A stretch of 64,000 bases of DNA. Origin: Butyrivibrio sp. YAB3001. Lineage in GTDB: Bacteria > Bacillota > Clostridia > Lachnospirales > Lachnospiraceae. The notes below the pieces were generated by a model. The model ran no database searches and was not told where the DNA came from. It worked only from the letters and a program-made list of their open reading frames with translations. Below, one piece after another: positions 27,053 through 35,956 of this stretch. The DNA is taken from positions 76,624 through 140,623 of the forward strand of contig NZ_FOKR01000002.1 in assembly GCF_900112195.1 (NCBI RefSeq), given 5' to 3'. Each line of letters starts with the position of its first letter. Position 1 is the first letter of the stretch. The position numbers and the translations under genes were made by a program.

Positions 27053-27496
27053 ATGAGCGAAAAAGATGAAAAATATGAAGCATTGAAATTGGGAAATCAG
27101 ATCTGTTTTCCGCTTTATGCATGTGCAAAGGAAATTATCAGAAAGTATAAGCCCTATCTGGATGATATTGATCTTACCTACACACAGTACATAACAATGA
27201 TGGTTCTTTGGGAAAAGAAAACTGTGAATGTCAAGACCCTGGGAGAAAGCTTATATCTTGATTCCGGCACACTTACACCGGTTTTGAAAAAACTTGAATC
27301 CAAGGGCTACATCAAAAGAGAAAGATCCAGTCAGGATGAAAGAAACCTTGTAGTATCCATCACTAAAGAGGGTGAGCTGTTAAAAGATAAAGCAATTAGT
27401 ATACCGGCTCAAATGGGTTGCTGCGTTGATCTGACTCCTGACGAGAGCAGATTATTGTATAATCTTTTATACAAGATTATCAGAAATGTAAGATAA
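27053..27496 (+). CDS. MarR-family transcriptional regulator
   Basis: 147 residues with a winged helix-turn-helix (VKTLGESLYLDSGTLTPVLKKLESKGYIKRERSSQDER). The N-terminal region (LKLGNQICFPLYACAKEII) resembles the OhrR/SarZ group, in which a Cys in this segment senses peroxides; a Cys is present at FPLYACAK. It follows the P-type ATPase closely and might be cotranscribed with it. An organic-peroxide or thiol-sensing role is inference from the Cys position only. Confidence 0.85.
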   Translation: MSEKDEKYEALKLGNQICFPLYACAKEIIRKYKPYLDDIDLTYTQYITMMVLWEKKTVNVKTLGESLYLDSGTLTPVLKKLESKGYIKRERSSQDERNLVVSITKEGELLKDKAISIPAQMGCCVDLTPDESRLLYNLLYKIIRNVR

Positions 27497-27502
27497 TCAT
27501 TA

Positions 27503-27531
27503 TTGCATTTTTCTTATATTAGAAATATAAT
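27503..27531 (+). promoter_or_regulatory. promoter of the metal-sensor/ech/hyp operon
   Basis: TTGCAT at 27503-27508 and a consensus TATAAT at 27526-27531 with a 17-base spacer, right after the marR stop. It would start RNA near 27538, just ahead of the large inverted repeat. Confidence 0.75.
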
Positions 27532-27543
27532 TAACATCGTTCA

Positions 27544-27579
27544 AAGTGTGCGTATTTTTCATAAAAATAACGCACACTT
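27544..27579. repeat. large inverted repeat in the metal-sensor leader
   Basis: AAGTGTGCGT (27544-27553) pairs with ACGCACACTT (27570-27579); inside, ATTTTT pairs with AAAAAT, with one bulged A and a three-base loop. It lies between the promoter and the GGAGG site. It could be an operator, an RNA hairpin affecting transcription, or a weak terminator of marR (only ATCTTT follows). Confidence 0.75.
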
Positions 27580-27595
27580 ATCTTTGGAGGTATTT

Positions 27596-27892
27596 ATGAG
27601 TTCACATACCCATAAACATCACCATGATCCGGAGCATATAAGATCAATTTCTAACAGACTTTCCAAGGCAATCGGACACCTTGAATCTGTTAAGAAAATG
27701 GTTGAAGATGACAGGGACTGTTCAGAGGTTCTAATTCAGCTTTCTGCTGTAAAGTCTGCAATCAACAATTGTGGCAAAGAAATTCTTAAAGAGCATATCA
27801 GTCATTGTATCGTACATGCTTTAGAGGATGGAGATGAAGAAGCTATCATAGAGTTGAATGAAGCTATCGACAAATTTATGAAAAATTCATGA
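27596..27892 (+). CDS. CsoR/RcnR/InrS-family metal-sensing repressor
   Basis: 98 residues from the ATG at 27596 with TTGGAGG upstream; the frame extends farther back but that part is promoter and leader. The N-terminus is His-rich (HTHKHHHDPEH). Candidate ligands are His10, Cys42, His67 and Cys71; Cys-x24-His-x3-Cys is the family core. The extra His 32 residues before the Cys matches, from memory, the H-C-H-C set of the nickel sensor InrS, whereas copper CsoR uses C-H-C. It lies 32 bases before echA with no terminator between, so it likely leads the hydrogenase operon. Metal identity is inference. Confidence 0.85.
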   Translation: MSSHTHKHHHDPEHIRSISNRLSKAIGHLESVKKMVEDDRDCSEVLIQLSAVKSAINNCGKEILKEHISHCIVHALEDGDEEAIIELNEAIDKFMKNS

Positions 27893-27924
27893 GTTATCAT
27901 GAAAAAATCGTATGAAAGGGGCGT

Positions 27925-29856
27925 ATGACCTTGGTTATTCCTTATTTAGTTTTCTTTCTTATTTTATTTCCTTTCGTTATGGCAATAATAATTGGTCTTC
28001 TAAAAAAGGCAAGTCCTTTGAGAAGTGCTGTGATTATGATAGGTGGTTTTTCTATCATGGCTGCAGCGATTTATGTTGCAGTAAACGTATTGATGTCCGA
28101 TGATAAAACGCAGTTTTTATATTTGGAGGCAACGCATACTCAGGACAAATGCATAATGGTAGGCGAGCTGTTCCTGATGGGACTTGTTTGTTTCCTTAGT
28201 ATCAAGTATAAAAAGTATTATGCGATTCTTTTATCATGTGCAGGAACAATTCCGGTGCTATGGATGGACCTGTCCGGTAATGTTGTAGAAGGCAATACTC
28301 ATCTCAGAATTGATACTTTTGCTGCAGTTATGTATCTGATCGTTGGTATTGTTGGTATTCTTATTTGCATTTATGCATCAGGATATATGAAGGATTACCA
28401 CCATCATCATACTGATGTAGCTGATCGTTCAAATTATTTCCTTGCTCTTATGTTTGTTTTCTTAGGAGCTATGTTTGGACTTATTTCTTCCGATAATCTC
28501 GGTTGGATTTATTTCTTCTGGGAAATCACCAGTGTTTGTTCATTCCTTATGATCGGTTATACAAGAACTCAGGAAGCTGTTGATAATTCATTCAGGGCTC
28601 TCTGGATGAACCTTTTGGGTGGATGTGGTTTTGCTGCAGGTTTAATGTATGCAAATATGGCACTTGGTTTCTCAAATCTTAGTGATATAACCGGCAATAA
28701 TACAGCAGTTGCTGCAATTATTCCTGTTACTTTATTTGCATTTGCAGCACTTACAAAGAGTGCTCAGTTCCCATTTTCACGTTGGCTTCTTGGAGCCATG
28801 GTTGCACCAACACCTTCAAGTGCGTTGCTTCACTCTGCAACAATGGTTAAGATTGGTGTTTATATGCTTATCAGACTTTCACCTGTCATGGAAGGCACTT
28901 TAACAGGTGTTATGATCACCGTAATTGGTGGATTTACTTTCTTTGCTGCTTCACTTCTTGCTATTACTGTAAGTGACGGTAAAAAAGTTCTTGCTTATTC
29001 AACAATTTCAAACCTTGGTCTTATAACAGCCTGCGCAGGTACAGGTACTACTGAAGGTGTATGGGCTGCTGTTATGCTTGTTTTATTCCACGCTGTATCA
29101 AAGTCACTTCTTTTCCAGACAGTCGGAGATATCGAAAACTGTATGGGAAGCAGAGATGTAGAAGATATGCATGGTCTTATCATTAAGCTTCCAAGACTTG
29201 CATTTATCATGATCATTGGTATCTGTGGAATGTTCATGGCTCCATTTGGTATGCTTGTTTCCAAGTGGGCTGCTCTTAAGTCATTCGTAGATTCCGGTTC
29301 TGTATGGCTTGTTCTTTTCCTTGTATTTGGTTCAGGAAGTACTCTGTTCTATTGGGCTAAGTGGCTTGGAAAAATCTGTACAGTAATCCATCAGTCATTT
29401 GAGCTTGAGGATATTACACCTAGAAGTGAGATGGTTTCTATGTTCCCACTCACTGCGATGATTGTAATCATGTGCTTTGCATTCCCTAAGATTTCAGAAG
29501 TGATGATCCAGCCACTTCTTGACGAAGCATTCCACACAAAGATTCCGGATGTTATCGGTGGTGGAGATGTTATCATTATGATCATTATGGTATGCATGAT
29601 ATTCATGATTCCTATTGCTGCCAGATTCCTTTCAATTGGTAAGGACAGCAAGATGACAATGTCTTATGTTGCCGGTGTTAATGCTGGTGATGACAGACAT
29701 TATATTGATTCCTTTGGTAAGGAAAGAGCACTTTACATGTCTAACTGGTATATGGAAGATTTCTTTGGTGAGAAGAAGCTATTATGGCCTTCAATCTGGG
29801 TTTCAACCGTACTGGTTCTTGTAATGCTTATTGTAGTAGTTGGAGGTGCTTTATAA
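27925..29856 (+). CDS. echA: EchA, hydrogenase membrane subunit (NuoL/MrpA-like)
   Basis: 643 residues, about 16 membrane helices, with the proton-translocating antiporter pattern (GWIYFFWEITSVCSFLMIGYT; SSALLHSATMVKIGVYMLIR). In Ech-type group 4 [NiFe] hydrogenases this subunit moves ions while ferredoxin is oxidised to make H2. AAAGGGG precedes the ATG. The stop overlaps the echB start (TAATG). Confidence 0.92.
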   Translation: MTLVIPYLVFFLILFPFVMAIIIGLLKKASPLRSAVIMIGGFSIMAAAIYVAVNVLMSDDKTQFLYLEATHTQDKCIMVGELFLMGLVCFLSIKYKKYYAILLSCAGTIPVLWMDLSGNVVEGNTHLRIDTFAAVMYLIVGIVGILICIYASGYMKDYHHHHTDVADRSNYFLALMFVFLGAMFGLISSDNLGWIYFFWEITSVCSFLMIGYTRTQEAVDNSFRALWMNLLGGCGFAAGLMYANMALGFSNLSDITGNNTAVAAIIPVTLFAFAALTKSAQFPFSRWLLGAMVAPTPSSALLHSATMVKIGVYMLIRLSPVMEGTLTGVMITVIGGFTFFAASLLAITVSDGKKVLAYSTISNLGLITACAGTGTTEGVWAAVMLVLFHAVSKSLLFQTVGDIENCMGSRDVEDMHGLIIKLPRLAFIMIIGICGMFMAPFGMLVSKWAALKSFVDSGSVWLVLFLVFGSGSTLFYWAKWLGKICTVIHQSFELEDITPRSEMVSMFPLTAMIVIMCFAFPKISEVMIQPLLDEAFHTKIPDVIGGGDVIIMIIMVCMIFMIPIAARFLSIGKDSKMTMSYVAGVNAGDDRHYIDSFGKERALYMSNWYMEDFFGEKKLLWPSIWVSTVLVLVMLIVVVGGAL

Positions 29857-30725
29857 TGACTGTTGGTATGATAATAAAAGCGATTCTTTATATTCTTCTG
29901 GCACCATTTATTGGTGGTCTTTTGTCCGGTACTGACAGAGTATTTGCTGCTCGTATGCAGGGAAGGCAGGGCCCGCCACTTATTCAGCCTTTTTATGATG
30001 TAAATAAGCTCCTTCATAAACAGACTACTGTTGTTAACAGCATTCAGGTTCTTTTTGTAACTGTTTATCTTATTTTTACAGTATTTACAGGTGCTCTGTT
30101 CTTTGGCGGTGGCGATATGCTGCTTGTATTCTTTGCTTTGTCCATGTCAGAAGTTATGCTTGTACTTGCTGCATTTTCTACAAACGGACCTTACAGTATC
30201 ATGGGTGCGCAGCGTGAACTTTTACAGATGATGTGCTATGAACCTATGACACTTTTGGTTGCTATCGGTTTCTATTATGCAAATGGCAGTTTCATGGTTG
30301 AGGACCTTATTAAGAGTGACTTACCTGCAATTGCTCAGATTCCGGGATTTTTCATTGGTTTTGTATTTATACTTATTATCAAGCTTAGAAAATCTCCTTT
30401 TGATCTTAGTACATCACACCATATGCATCAGGAAATGGTTAAAGGTCTTACAACAGATCTTTCAGGTAGAAACCTTGCACTGGTGGAAATCGCTGAATGG
30501 TATGATTTAGTTCTTATGATGGGTATTGTTGGAATGTTCTTTATCACTTCAAACCCGATCAGCAGAGTTTGGGCTATACTTGCAATTATTGTTGTATTTT
30601 TCCTTGAGACACTTATTGATAATTTGTTCCCAAGAGTTAAATATAAGACTATGATCATCGTTACATGGAGTGTGATTCTTGTATTTGCAGGAACCAATCT
30701 GTTGATTCTTAACGTATTGAAATAA
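29856..30725 (+). CDS. echB: EchB, hydrogenase membrane subunit (NuoH-like)
   Basis: 289 residues from the ATG at 29856, which overlaps the echA stop and has GGAGG ten bases upstream. It is a multi-helix NuoH/HyfC-type protein with ARMQGRQGPPLIQPFYDVNKL near the N-terminus and a KLRKSPFDLSTSHHMHQEMV motif in the middle. It forms the membrane anchor next to the small and large catalytic subunits. Confidence 0.94.
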   Translation: MTVGMIIKAILYILLAPFIGGLLSGTDRVFAARMQGRQGPPLIQPFYDVNKLLHKQTTVVNSIQVLFVTVYLIFTVFTGALFFGGGDMLLVFFALSMSEVMLVLAAFSTNGPYSIMGAQRELLQMMCYEPMTLLVAIGFYYANGSFMVEDLIKSDLPAIAQIPGFFIGFVFILIIKLRKSPFDLSTSHHMHQEMVKGLTTDLSGRNLALVEIAEWYDLVLMMGIVGMFFITSNPISRVWAILAIIVVFFLETLIDNLFPRVKYKTMIIVTWSVILVFAGTNLLILNVLK

Positions 30726-30753
30726 GAATATAAGGGAATGGAAGGGAAAATCG

Positions 30754-31434
30754 ATGAATATTTCTAAATCACCTTGGGTGTTACATTATGATGGTTCCAG
30801 CTGCAATGGCTGTGATATAGAAGTTCTTGCCACAATGACCCCTCTATATGATGTAGAGCGTTTTGGTATTATCAATACCGGTAACCCAAAGCATGCTGAT
30901 GTGCTTTTGCTTACAGGTGGTGTAAATGCACAGACAGCTCCGGTTATCAGACAGCTTTATAATATGATGCCTGATCCAAAGGTCGTTGTTGCATGTGGTA
31001 TTTGTGCCTGTGATGGCGGTATTTTTAAGGAGTGTTATAACATTCTTGGAGGAGCTGATAAAGTAGTTCCTGTAGATGTTTATGTTCCTGGCTGCGCAGT
31101 AAGACCTGAAGCTCTTATTGAAGGTGTCGTAAAGGCAGTAGGAATCCTTGAGGAGAAGAGAAAGAAATTAAAAGAGTCTATGAAGGCTGGTTATTGTACA
31201 GTTGATTATAGTAAGATTGCTGTACATATGACAGCTGATGATTATGATCCAAGTACACAGTATGATGCTGTGCTTACAGAAGAAGCGCTTAGAGAACAGG
31301 CAGAAGAAAAAATTAAAGCTTCTGCAAAGCCTGCGCCTAAGCCTGCTGCTCCTGCTGCGAATGCAGCGAATGTTGCAAAGCCGGCAGCACCGGCACCTGC
31401 TACCGCAAATAACGAGAAAGGAGAAAACAAATAA
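30754..31434 (+). CDS. echC: EchC, hydrogenase small subunit (NuoB-like)
   Basis: 226 residues. Cysteines for the proximal [4Fe-4S] cluster are in SSCNGCDIEVLA, GICACDGGIF and VPGCAVRPE. The last 45 residues are an Ala/Pro/Lys-rich tail (about 31,310-31,430) not needed for cluster binding and unusual for the family. A similar tail ends EchF. The stop overlaps the echD start by one base. Confidence 0.94.
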   Translation: MNISKSPWVLHYDGSSCNGCDIEVLATMTPLYDVERFGIINTGNPKHADVLLLTGGVNAQTAPVIRQLYNMMPDPKVVVACGICACDGGIFKECYNILGGADKVVPVDVYVPGCAVRPEALIEGVVKAVGILEEKRKKLKESMKAGYCTVDYSKIAVHMTADDYDPSTQYDAVLTEEALREQAEEKIKASAKPAPKPAAPAANAANVAKPAAPAPATANNEKGENK

Positions 31435-31766
31435 TGAATATGGATTTTACAAATGTTGCTCCTGAAAGTATTCTCGATGAGACACAAAAGCTTAAATTTG
31501 CGGGATATCATCTGATGCAGCAGTGTGCAACCCGTATTCCTGATGGATACGAACTGGTTTATACTTTTGGAAAAGATTACGAGGTTAAGCAGTTTAAGAT
31601 AACTCTTTCTGAGGAACAGGAAATATCCAGTATCACCAGCGTATTTCCTTGTGCATTCATTCATGAGAATGAGATGCATGATCTTTTCGGTGTAAAGATT
31701 AAAATGATGAATTTAGATTTTGAAGGTAAGTTCTATCGCACAGCGATTGAAACACCATTTAAATAA
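31434..31766 (+). CDS. echD: EchD, hydrogenase subunit (NuoC-like)
   Basis: 110 residues with a weak NuoC/30-kDa-subunit pattern (VTSVFPCAFIHENEMHDLFGVKI; the ENEMHDLFG stretch matches the usual E-RE-D-FG element). It is short, as Ech-type subunits D are. It starts within the echC stop codon. Confidence 0.88.
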   Translation: MNMDFTNVAPESILDETQKLKFAGYHLMQQCATRIPDGYELVYTFGKDYEVKQFKITLSEEQEISSITSVFPCAFIHENEMHDLFGVKIKMMNLDFEGKFYRTAIETPFK

Positions 31767-31781
31767 TTGGAGGAACCCAAA

Positions 31782-32861
31782 ATGTCTACAAGAAGTGTTA
31801 TTCCATTTGGACCCCAGCATCCGGTTCTTCCGGAACCAATTCACCTTGACCTTGTAATGGAAGATGAGAAGGTAGTTGAAGCTATTCCTTCTATCGGTTT
31901 CATCCATAGAGGTCTTGAGAAGCTGGTTGATAAAAAAGATTTTAATGAAATGGTATATGTTGCAGAGCGTATCTGCGGTATTTGTTCTCTTGGTCATGGT
32001 CTTGGCTATTCAGAAGCCGTTGAACATATCATGGATATTGATGTACCTGCTCGTGCAAAGTATTTAAGAACTATATGGTCTGAGCTTTCAAGAGTACATT
32101 CACATTTGCTTTGGCTTGGACTTTTAGCTGATGCTTTTGGATTTGAGTCTCTTTATATGGATTGCTGGAGACTTAGAGAAGATGCTCTTGATATGTTCGA
32201 AGCATCAACCGGTGGCCGCGTTATCTTTTCTATTATGAAAATTGGCGGTATAAGAAGAGATGTTCCTGATGAAATGCTTAAAGATTTCTATCAGAGAATC
32301 AACAAAATGGAAGAAGATCTTAAAGTAATCGCAAAGCCTTTCCTTACAGATATGGCTGTTCAGACAAGACTTCGTGGTGTTGGTTATTTATCTGCAGAGC
32401 AGGCGGATCTTCTTGGATGCGCAGGACCTTTCCTTCGTGCAAGTGGCGTTGTAAGAGATATCAGATGTACAGGCTATGCTGCATATGGTGATATTGATTT
32501 CGAACCTATCATCAGTAATGAAGGTGACTCATATGCACGTACTGAGTGTCGTATAAAGGAGATTTTCCAGGCATTTGATATTATACGTCAGTGTATCGAT
32601 AAGATGCCTTCCGGTGAGATAGATGTTCCTGTAAAGGGCATGCCTAATGGCGAATACATGATGAGAATTGAGCAGCCCAGAGGTGAAGCTCTTTATTATG
32701 TAAAAGCTAACGGAACTAAGTTTATAGACAGATTAAGAGTCCGCACCCCCACATTTTCAAATCTTCCCGGTCTTGTTGAGACTTTACAGGGTTGCGATCT
32801 TGCAGATGTACCTATTCTTGTGCTTACAATTGATCCATGTATCAGTTGTACAGAGCGATAA
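31782..32861 (+). CDS. echE: EchE, [NiFe] hydrogenase large subunit
   Basis: 359 residues from the ATG at 31782 (GGAGG upstream); a TTG at 31767 is in the binding-site region. Nickel ligands are in RICGICSLGHG near the N-terminus and DPCISCTER at the C-terminus. The protein stops right after the second motif, so it has no C-terminal extension to be cleaved; this fits the lack of a maturation endopeptidase gene nearby. It forms the active site that reduces protons. Confidence 0.96.
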   Translation: MSTRSVIPFGPQHPVLPEPIHLDLVMEDEKVVEAIPSIGFIHRGLEKLVDKKDFNEMVYVAERICGICSLGHGLGYSEAVEHIMDIDVPARAKYLRTIWSELSRVHSHLLWLGLLADAFGFESLYMDCWRLREDALDMFEASTGGRVIFSIMKIGGIRRDVPDEMLKDFYQRINKMEEDLKVIAKPFLTDMAVQTRLRGVGYLSAEQADLLGCAGPFLRASGVVRDIRCTGYAAYGDIDFEPIISNEGDSYARTECRIKEIFQAFDIIRQCIDKMPSGEIDVPVKGMPNGEYMMRIEQPRGEALYYVKANGTKFIDRLRVRTPTFSNLPGLVETLQGCDLADVPILVLTIDPCISCTER

Positions 32862-32887
32862 TTGGGATCATAGATAGGAGATAAAAA

Positions 32888-33382
32888 ATGGCACTTGTAA
32901 GCTTTAAAAATACAATTCTTCATAATCTTGTATCTAAGCCAAAGACAAGAAAGGTAGAAAAGGAATATCCTGCAGGTACAAGAGGACATGTTGAAAATGA
33001 TATGGATGTGTGCGTTCTTTGCGGTTTATGTTCTATTAAATGCCCAACGCATGCAATTACTGTTGATAAAGCAGCAAAGACATGGTCTATCAGACCTATG
33101 AGCTGTATCCAGTGCAGATGCTGTGTAGACAACTGTCCAAAGAAATGTCTTTCTATGGGATTGCGTTTTCAGGAGCCCGGTTCAGAGAAAGTCACAAAGA
33201 CTTTCAAACAGTCTGAAAAGGCTATCGCAGCTCAGGAAGCACTTATGAAGGCAGCTAAAGAGCGTGCTGCAGCAGCTGCGGCTGCAAAGGCGGCTCAGGC
33301 AGCTGCTGCAGCACCAGGAAATGCAGCTCAGCCTCAGGCTGCTGCAAAACCTGCTACAGAGAACAAGACAGAAGTGAAATAA
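32888..33382 (+). CDS. echF: EchF, 2x[4Fe-4S] ferredoxin-type hydrogenase subunit
   Basis: 164 residues. Two cluster motifs, CVLCGLCSIKCP and CIQCRCCVDNCPKKCL, pass electrons from ferredoxin to the small subunit. The C-terminal 55 residues are an Ala/Lys/Gln-rich helical tail, similar in composition to the EchC tail. The stop overlaps the hypF start by one base (TAATG), tying hydrogenase structural and maturation genes into one operon. Confidence 0.94.
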   Translation: MALVSFKNTILHNLVSKPKTRKVEKEYPAGTRGHVENDMDVCVLCGLCSIKCPTHAITVDKAAKTWSIRPMSCIQCRCCVDNCPKKCLSMGLRFQEPGSEKVTKTFKQSEKAIAAQEALMKAAKERAAAAAAAKAAQAAAAAPGNAAQPQAAAKPATENKTEVK

Positions 33383-35733
33383 TGATTGCTAATTTAACAG
33401 TTAAAGGGGCGGTACAGGGTGTTGGTTATCGCCCCTTTATTTTAAAAAAAGCAAATGAATATGGGATAAAGGGCTTTGTAAAAAATATTGGAGCAGCTGT
33501 TGAAATTCTAGCTATTGGTGAAGAAGCAGTATTGATTGCTTTTTCTGAAATGATTAATAGCGAGTACCCTACAGGTGCTTTTATTTTGAGTGTTGATTTT
33601 AAAGAACTTGATGAAGCTGCATATATTTCTTTGCTTAAGTCTGTTGAGATTCATGAAGATTTAAGAAATTCAGACTTTAGAATTATTGAGAGTTCTCAGA
33701 TAGACCTATCTAAGGAATTACCTGTTTTTTTACCTGATATAGGAATATGCGATGACTGTTTATCAGAAATGCTAAGTAGTAAAGATAGAAGGTACAGATA
33801 TCCTCTTATAAGTTGCGCAGTATGTGGTCCAAGATTTAGCATTTTAAATAAGCTGCCATATGATAGGGACACCACTACAATGATTGATTTTAAGATGTGT
33901 CCCACTTGCCTTTCCGAATACAAAAATGGAAGAAGGCATCACGCTCAGACTATCTCATGTTTTGATTGTGGACCGCAGATTCTTTTGAAATACAGACAGT
34001 TTACAGATGACAGTATAATTGAGCTTGAAAAAGAAAAGGCGTTAAACAAGGCAATTACTCTTCTTAGTGAAGGAAAAGTTTTAGGATTAAAAGGAGTTAC
34101 AGGTTATCAGATGATCTGTAAACCTACTAATGAGGCAGCTAAAAGGCTCAGAAAAGTAAAGGAACGCGAAAATAAGCCGTTTGCAGTTATGTTTTCTGAT
34201 ATACAGGAAATAAAACGGTACTGTTTTATAAATGATAAAGAAATCAGTCTCCTTGAAAGCTCAGCAAGGCCTATTGTACTTCTTGAAGCTAAAGAGAGGT
34301 TTCCATATGAAGTATGTAAGGAGAGCAGGTATATAGGCGCATTTTTGCCATCTGCAGGAATCCATAGGCTTTTATGCGACGCTATTGGTCCAATGATAGT
34401 GACCAGTGCTAATATATCTGATGAACCAATTATTATAGATGATGATATTTTTAAACAAAGTTTTTTTGATAATATTAAAACTGAGAATGTTGATGGCTTT
34501 TTATACCATAAACGCAGAATAAACATGACTTTGGATGATTCGGTAATGTTTGTTACCAAGCTAAAAAATGATGAATATATCGAATCATTTATAAGGAGAG
34601 CCCGAGGGTTTGTTCCGCTTCCGTTATTTCTGAATGATTCGGGGCATAATGATAATAATATTCTTGCATTTGGAGGAGACTTAAAGAGCACATTTTCTTT
34701 TGCTAAAAAAGATAGAGTCATAACATCACAGTACATTGGTGATTTAAAAGGATTTAATAATAGGAATAATCTGGTAAAACTTATAGATGACTATCGGAAT
34801 ATTTTTTCTTTTATTCCTAATCTAATAATCTGTGACAGACATCCCATGTATTTTTCTGTAAAAACTGCAGAAAAATATGCAAAGGATAATAATATAGCGC
34901 TGTTAAAGGTTCAGCATCATCACGCACATGTTCTGTCTGTCATGGCTGAGAATTCTTTAAAAAGTTGTATAGGAATTGCTTTTGATGGTACCGGATTTGG
35001 AGATGATGAAAAAATCTGGGGTGGTGAGGTGTTTTATTGTAATGGCCCACATTATGATAGAAAAGGTCACTTATCATATGTTAAACTTTGTGGTGGTGAT
35101 AAGGCATCAAAGAGTGCAAAGCTTGTCAAAGAGTGTTATTATTATGCTTTAAGTAAATCAAGTGATAAGGTTTCAAATATTGTCAAGGCAGCGCTTGATA
35201 ATAATGTAAACACTTTTGAAACATCCAGTGTCGGAAGGTTGTTTGATGCTGTTTCAGCCTTGCTTGAGATAAAAGATGAAAATTCTTTTGAAGGGGAATG
35301 CGCTATATCCATTGAAAACTACGCATGGAATTATCACGAAAAAGATATAATAAATCTAAATCTCAAAGTAATACGAGATGATGATAATAATTATTTATTT
35401 GATCAGATTTCTTTTTTTAATGATATAGATTTGGCGTATAGATCAGGACATTATAGTAAGGAAGCAATCAGTTTTTCTTTTCATAATGCTATTGCAAATG
35501 CGGTTGTAAAGATTTGTGATAATATCAGAAATGAAACCTCTGAAAATAAAGTCTGCCTATCAGGTGGAGTGTTTTCTAACAGACTGCTTCTAAAAATGAC
35601 TGTAGATAAACTACGTGATAATGGTTTTAGTGTTTATATGAATAGATTTGTGCCGGCCGGCGATGCTGGTATATCTTTAGGACAGGCATATTTTGGTATG
35701 CTAAATGGTACAGAGTTAGTAGAAAGGATTTAA
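33382..35733 (+). CDS. hypF: HypF, carbamoyltransferase for hydrogenase maturation
   Basis: 783 residues: N-terminal acylphosphatase domain (VKGAVQGVGYRPFILKKA), two Cys4 zinc fingers (CDDC...CAVCGP and CPTC...CFDCGP), a YrdC-like domain, and a Kae1-like domain with HHHAHVLSVMAEN and the C-terminal CLSGGVFSNRLL. It transfers the carbamoyl group to HypE for cyanide ligand synthesis. Domain order and length match the family. Confidence 0.97.
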   Translation: MIANLTVKGAVQGVGYRPFILKKANEYGIKGFVKNIGAAVEILAIGEEAVLIAFSEMINSEYPTGAFILSVDFKELDEAAYISLLKSVEIHEDLRNSDFRIIESSQIDLSKELPVFLPDIGICDDCLSEMLSSKDRRYRYPLISCAVCGPRFSILNKLPYDRDTTTMIDFKMCPTCLSEYKNGRRHHAQTISCFDCGPQILLKYRQFTDDSIIELEKEKALNKAITLLSEGKVLGLKGVTGYQMICKPTNEAAKRLRKVKERENKPFAVMFSDIQEIKRYCFINDKEISLLESSARPIVLLEAKERFPYEVCKESRYIGAFLPSAGIHRLLCDAIGPMIVTSANISDEPIIIDDDIFKQSFFDNIKTENVDGFLYHKRRINMTLDDSVMFVTKLKNDEYIESFIRRARGFVPLPLFLNDSGHNDNNILAFGGDLKSTFSFAKKDRVITSQYIGDLKGFNNRNNLVKLIDDYRNIFSFIPNLIICDRHPMYFSVKTAEKYAKDNNIALLKVQHHHAHVLSVMAENSLKSCIGIAFDGTGFGDDEKIWGGEVFYCNGPHYDRKGHLSYVKLCGGDKASKSAKLVKECYYYALSKSSDKVSNIVKAALDNNVNTFETSSVGRLFDAVSALLEIKDENSFEGECAISIENYAWNYHEKDIINLNLKVIRDDDNNYLFDQISFFNDIDLAYRSGHYSKEAISFSFHNAIANAVVKICDNIRNETSENKVCLSGGVFSNRLLLKMTVDKLRDNGFSVYMNRFVPAGDAGISLGQAYFGMLNGTELVERI

Positions 35734-35736
35734 ATT

Positions 35737-35955
35737 ATGTGTGTTGCAATTCCTGGAAAAGTAATCAGCCTTGAGGATAAAAAAGCGACTGTTGATTTTA
35801 ACGGAAACATTGTTGTTGCTGATGCGGGCCTTGTGGATGTAAGTATTGGCGATAGAGTGCTTGTTCATGCGGGCTGTATTATTCAAAAAATGGATGATGA
35901 GCTTGCTGATGAGATTACTGAACTATTCAATGAAATTGAGGGGCTTACAATCTGA
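35737..35955 (+). CDS. hypC: HypC, hydrogenase maturation chaperone
   Basis: 72 residues starting MCVAIPGKVI, with the essential Cys2 exposed after Met removal. HypC carries the Fe(CN)2CO unit with HypD and hands it to the large subunit. It starts four bases after hypF. Confidence 0.97.
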   Translation: MCVAIPGKVISLEDKKATVDFNGNIVVADAGLVDVSIGDRVLVHAGCIIQKMDDELADEITELFNEIEGLTI

Positions 35956-35956
35956 T

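Noticed and set aside
34107..34736. 209-codon minus-strand frame inside hypF
   Set aside because: Antisense to a fully conserved hypF domain; no independent start signals.
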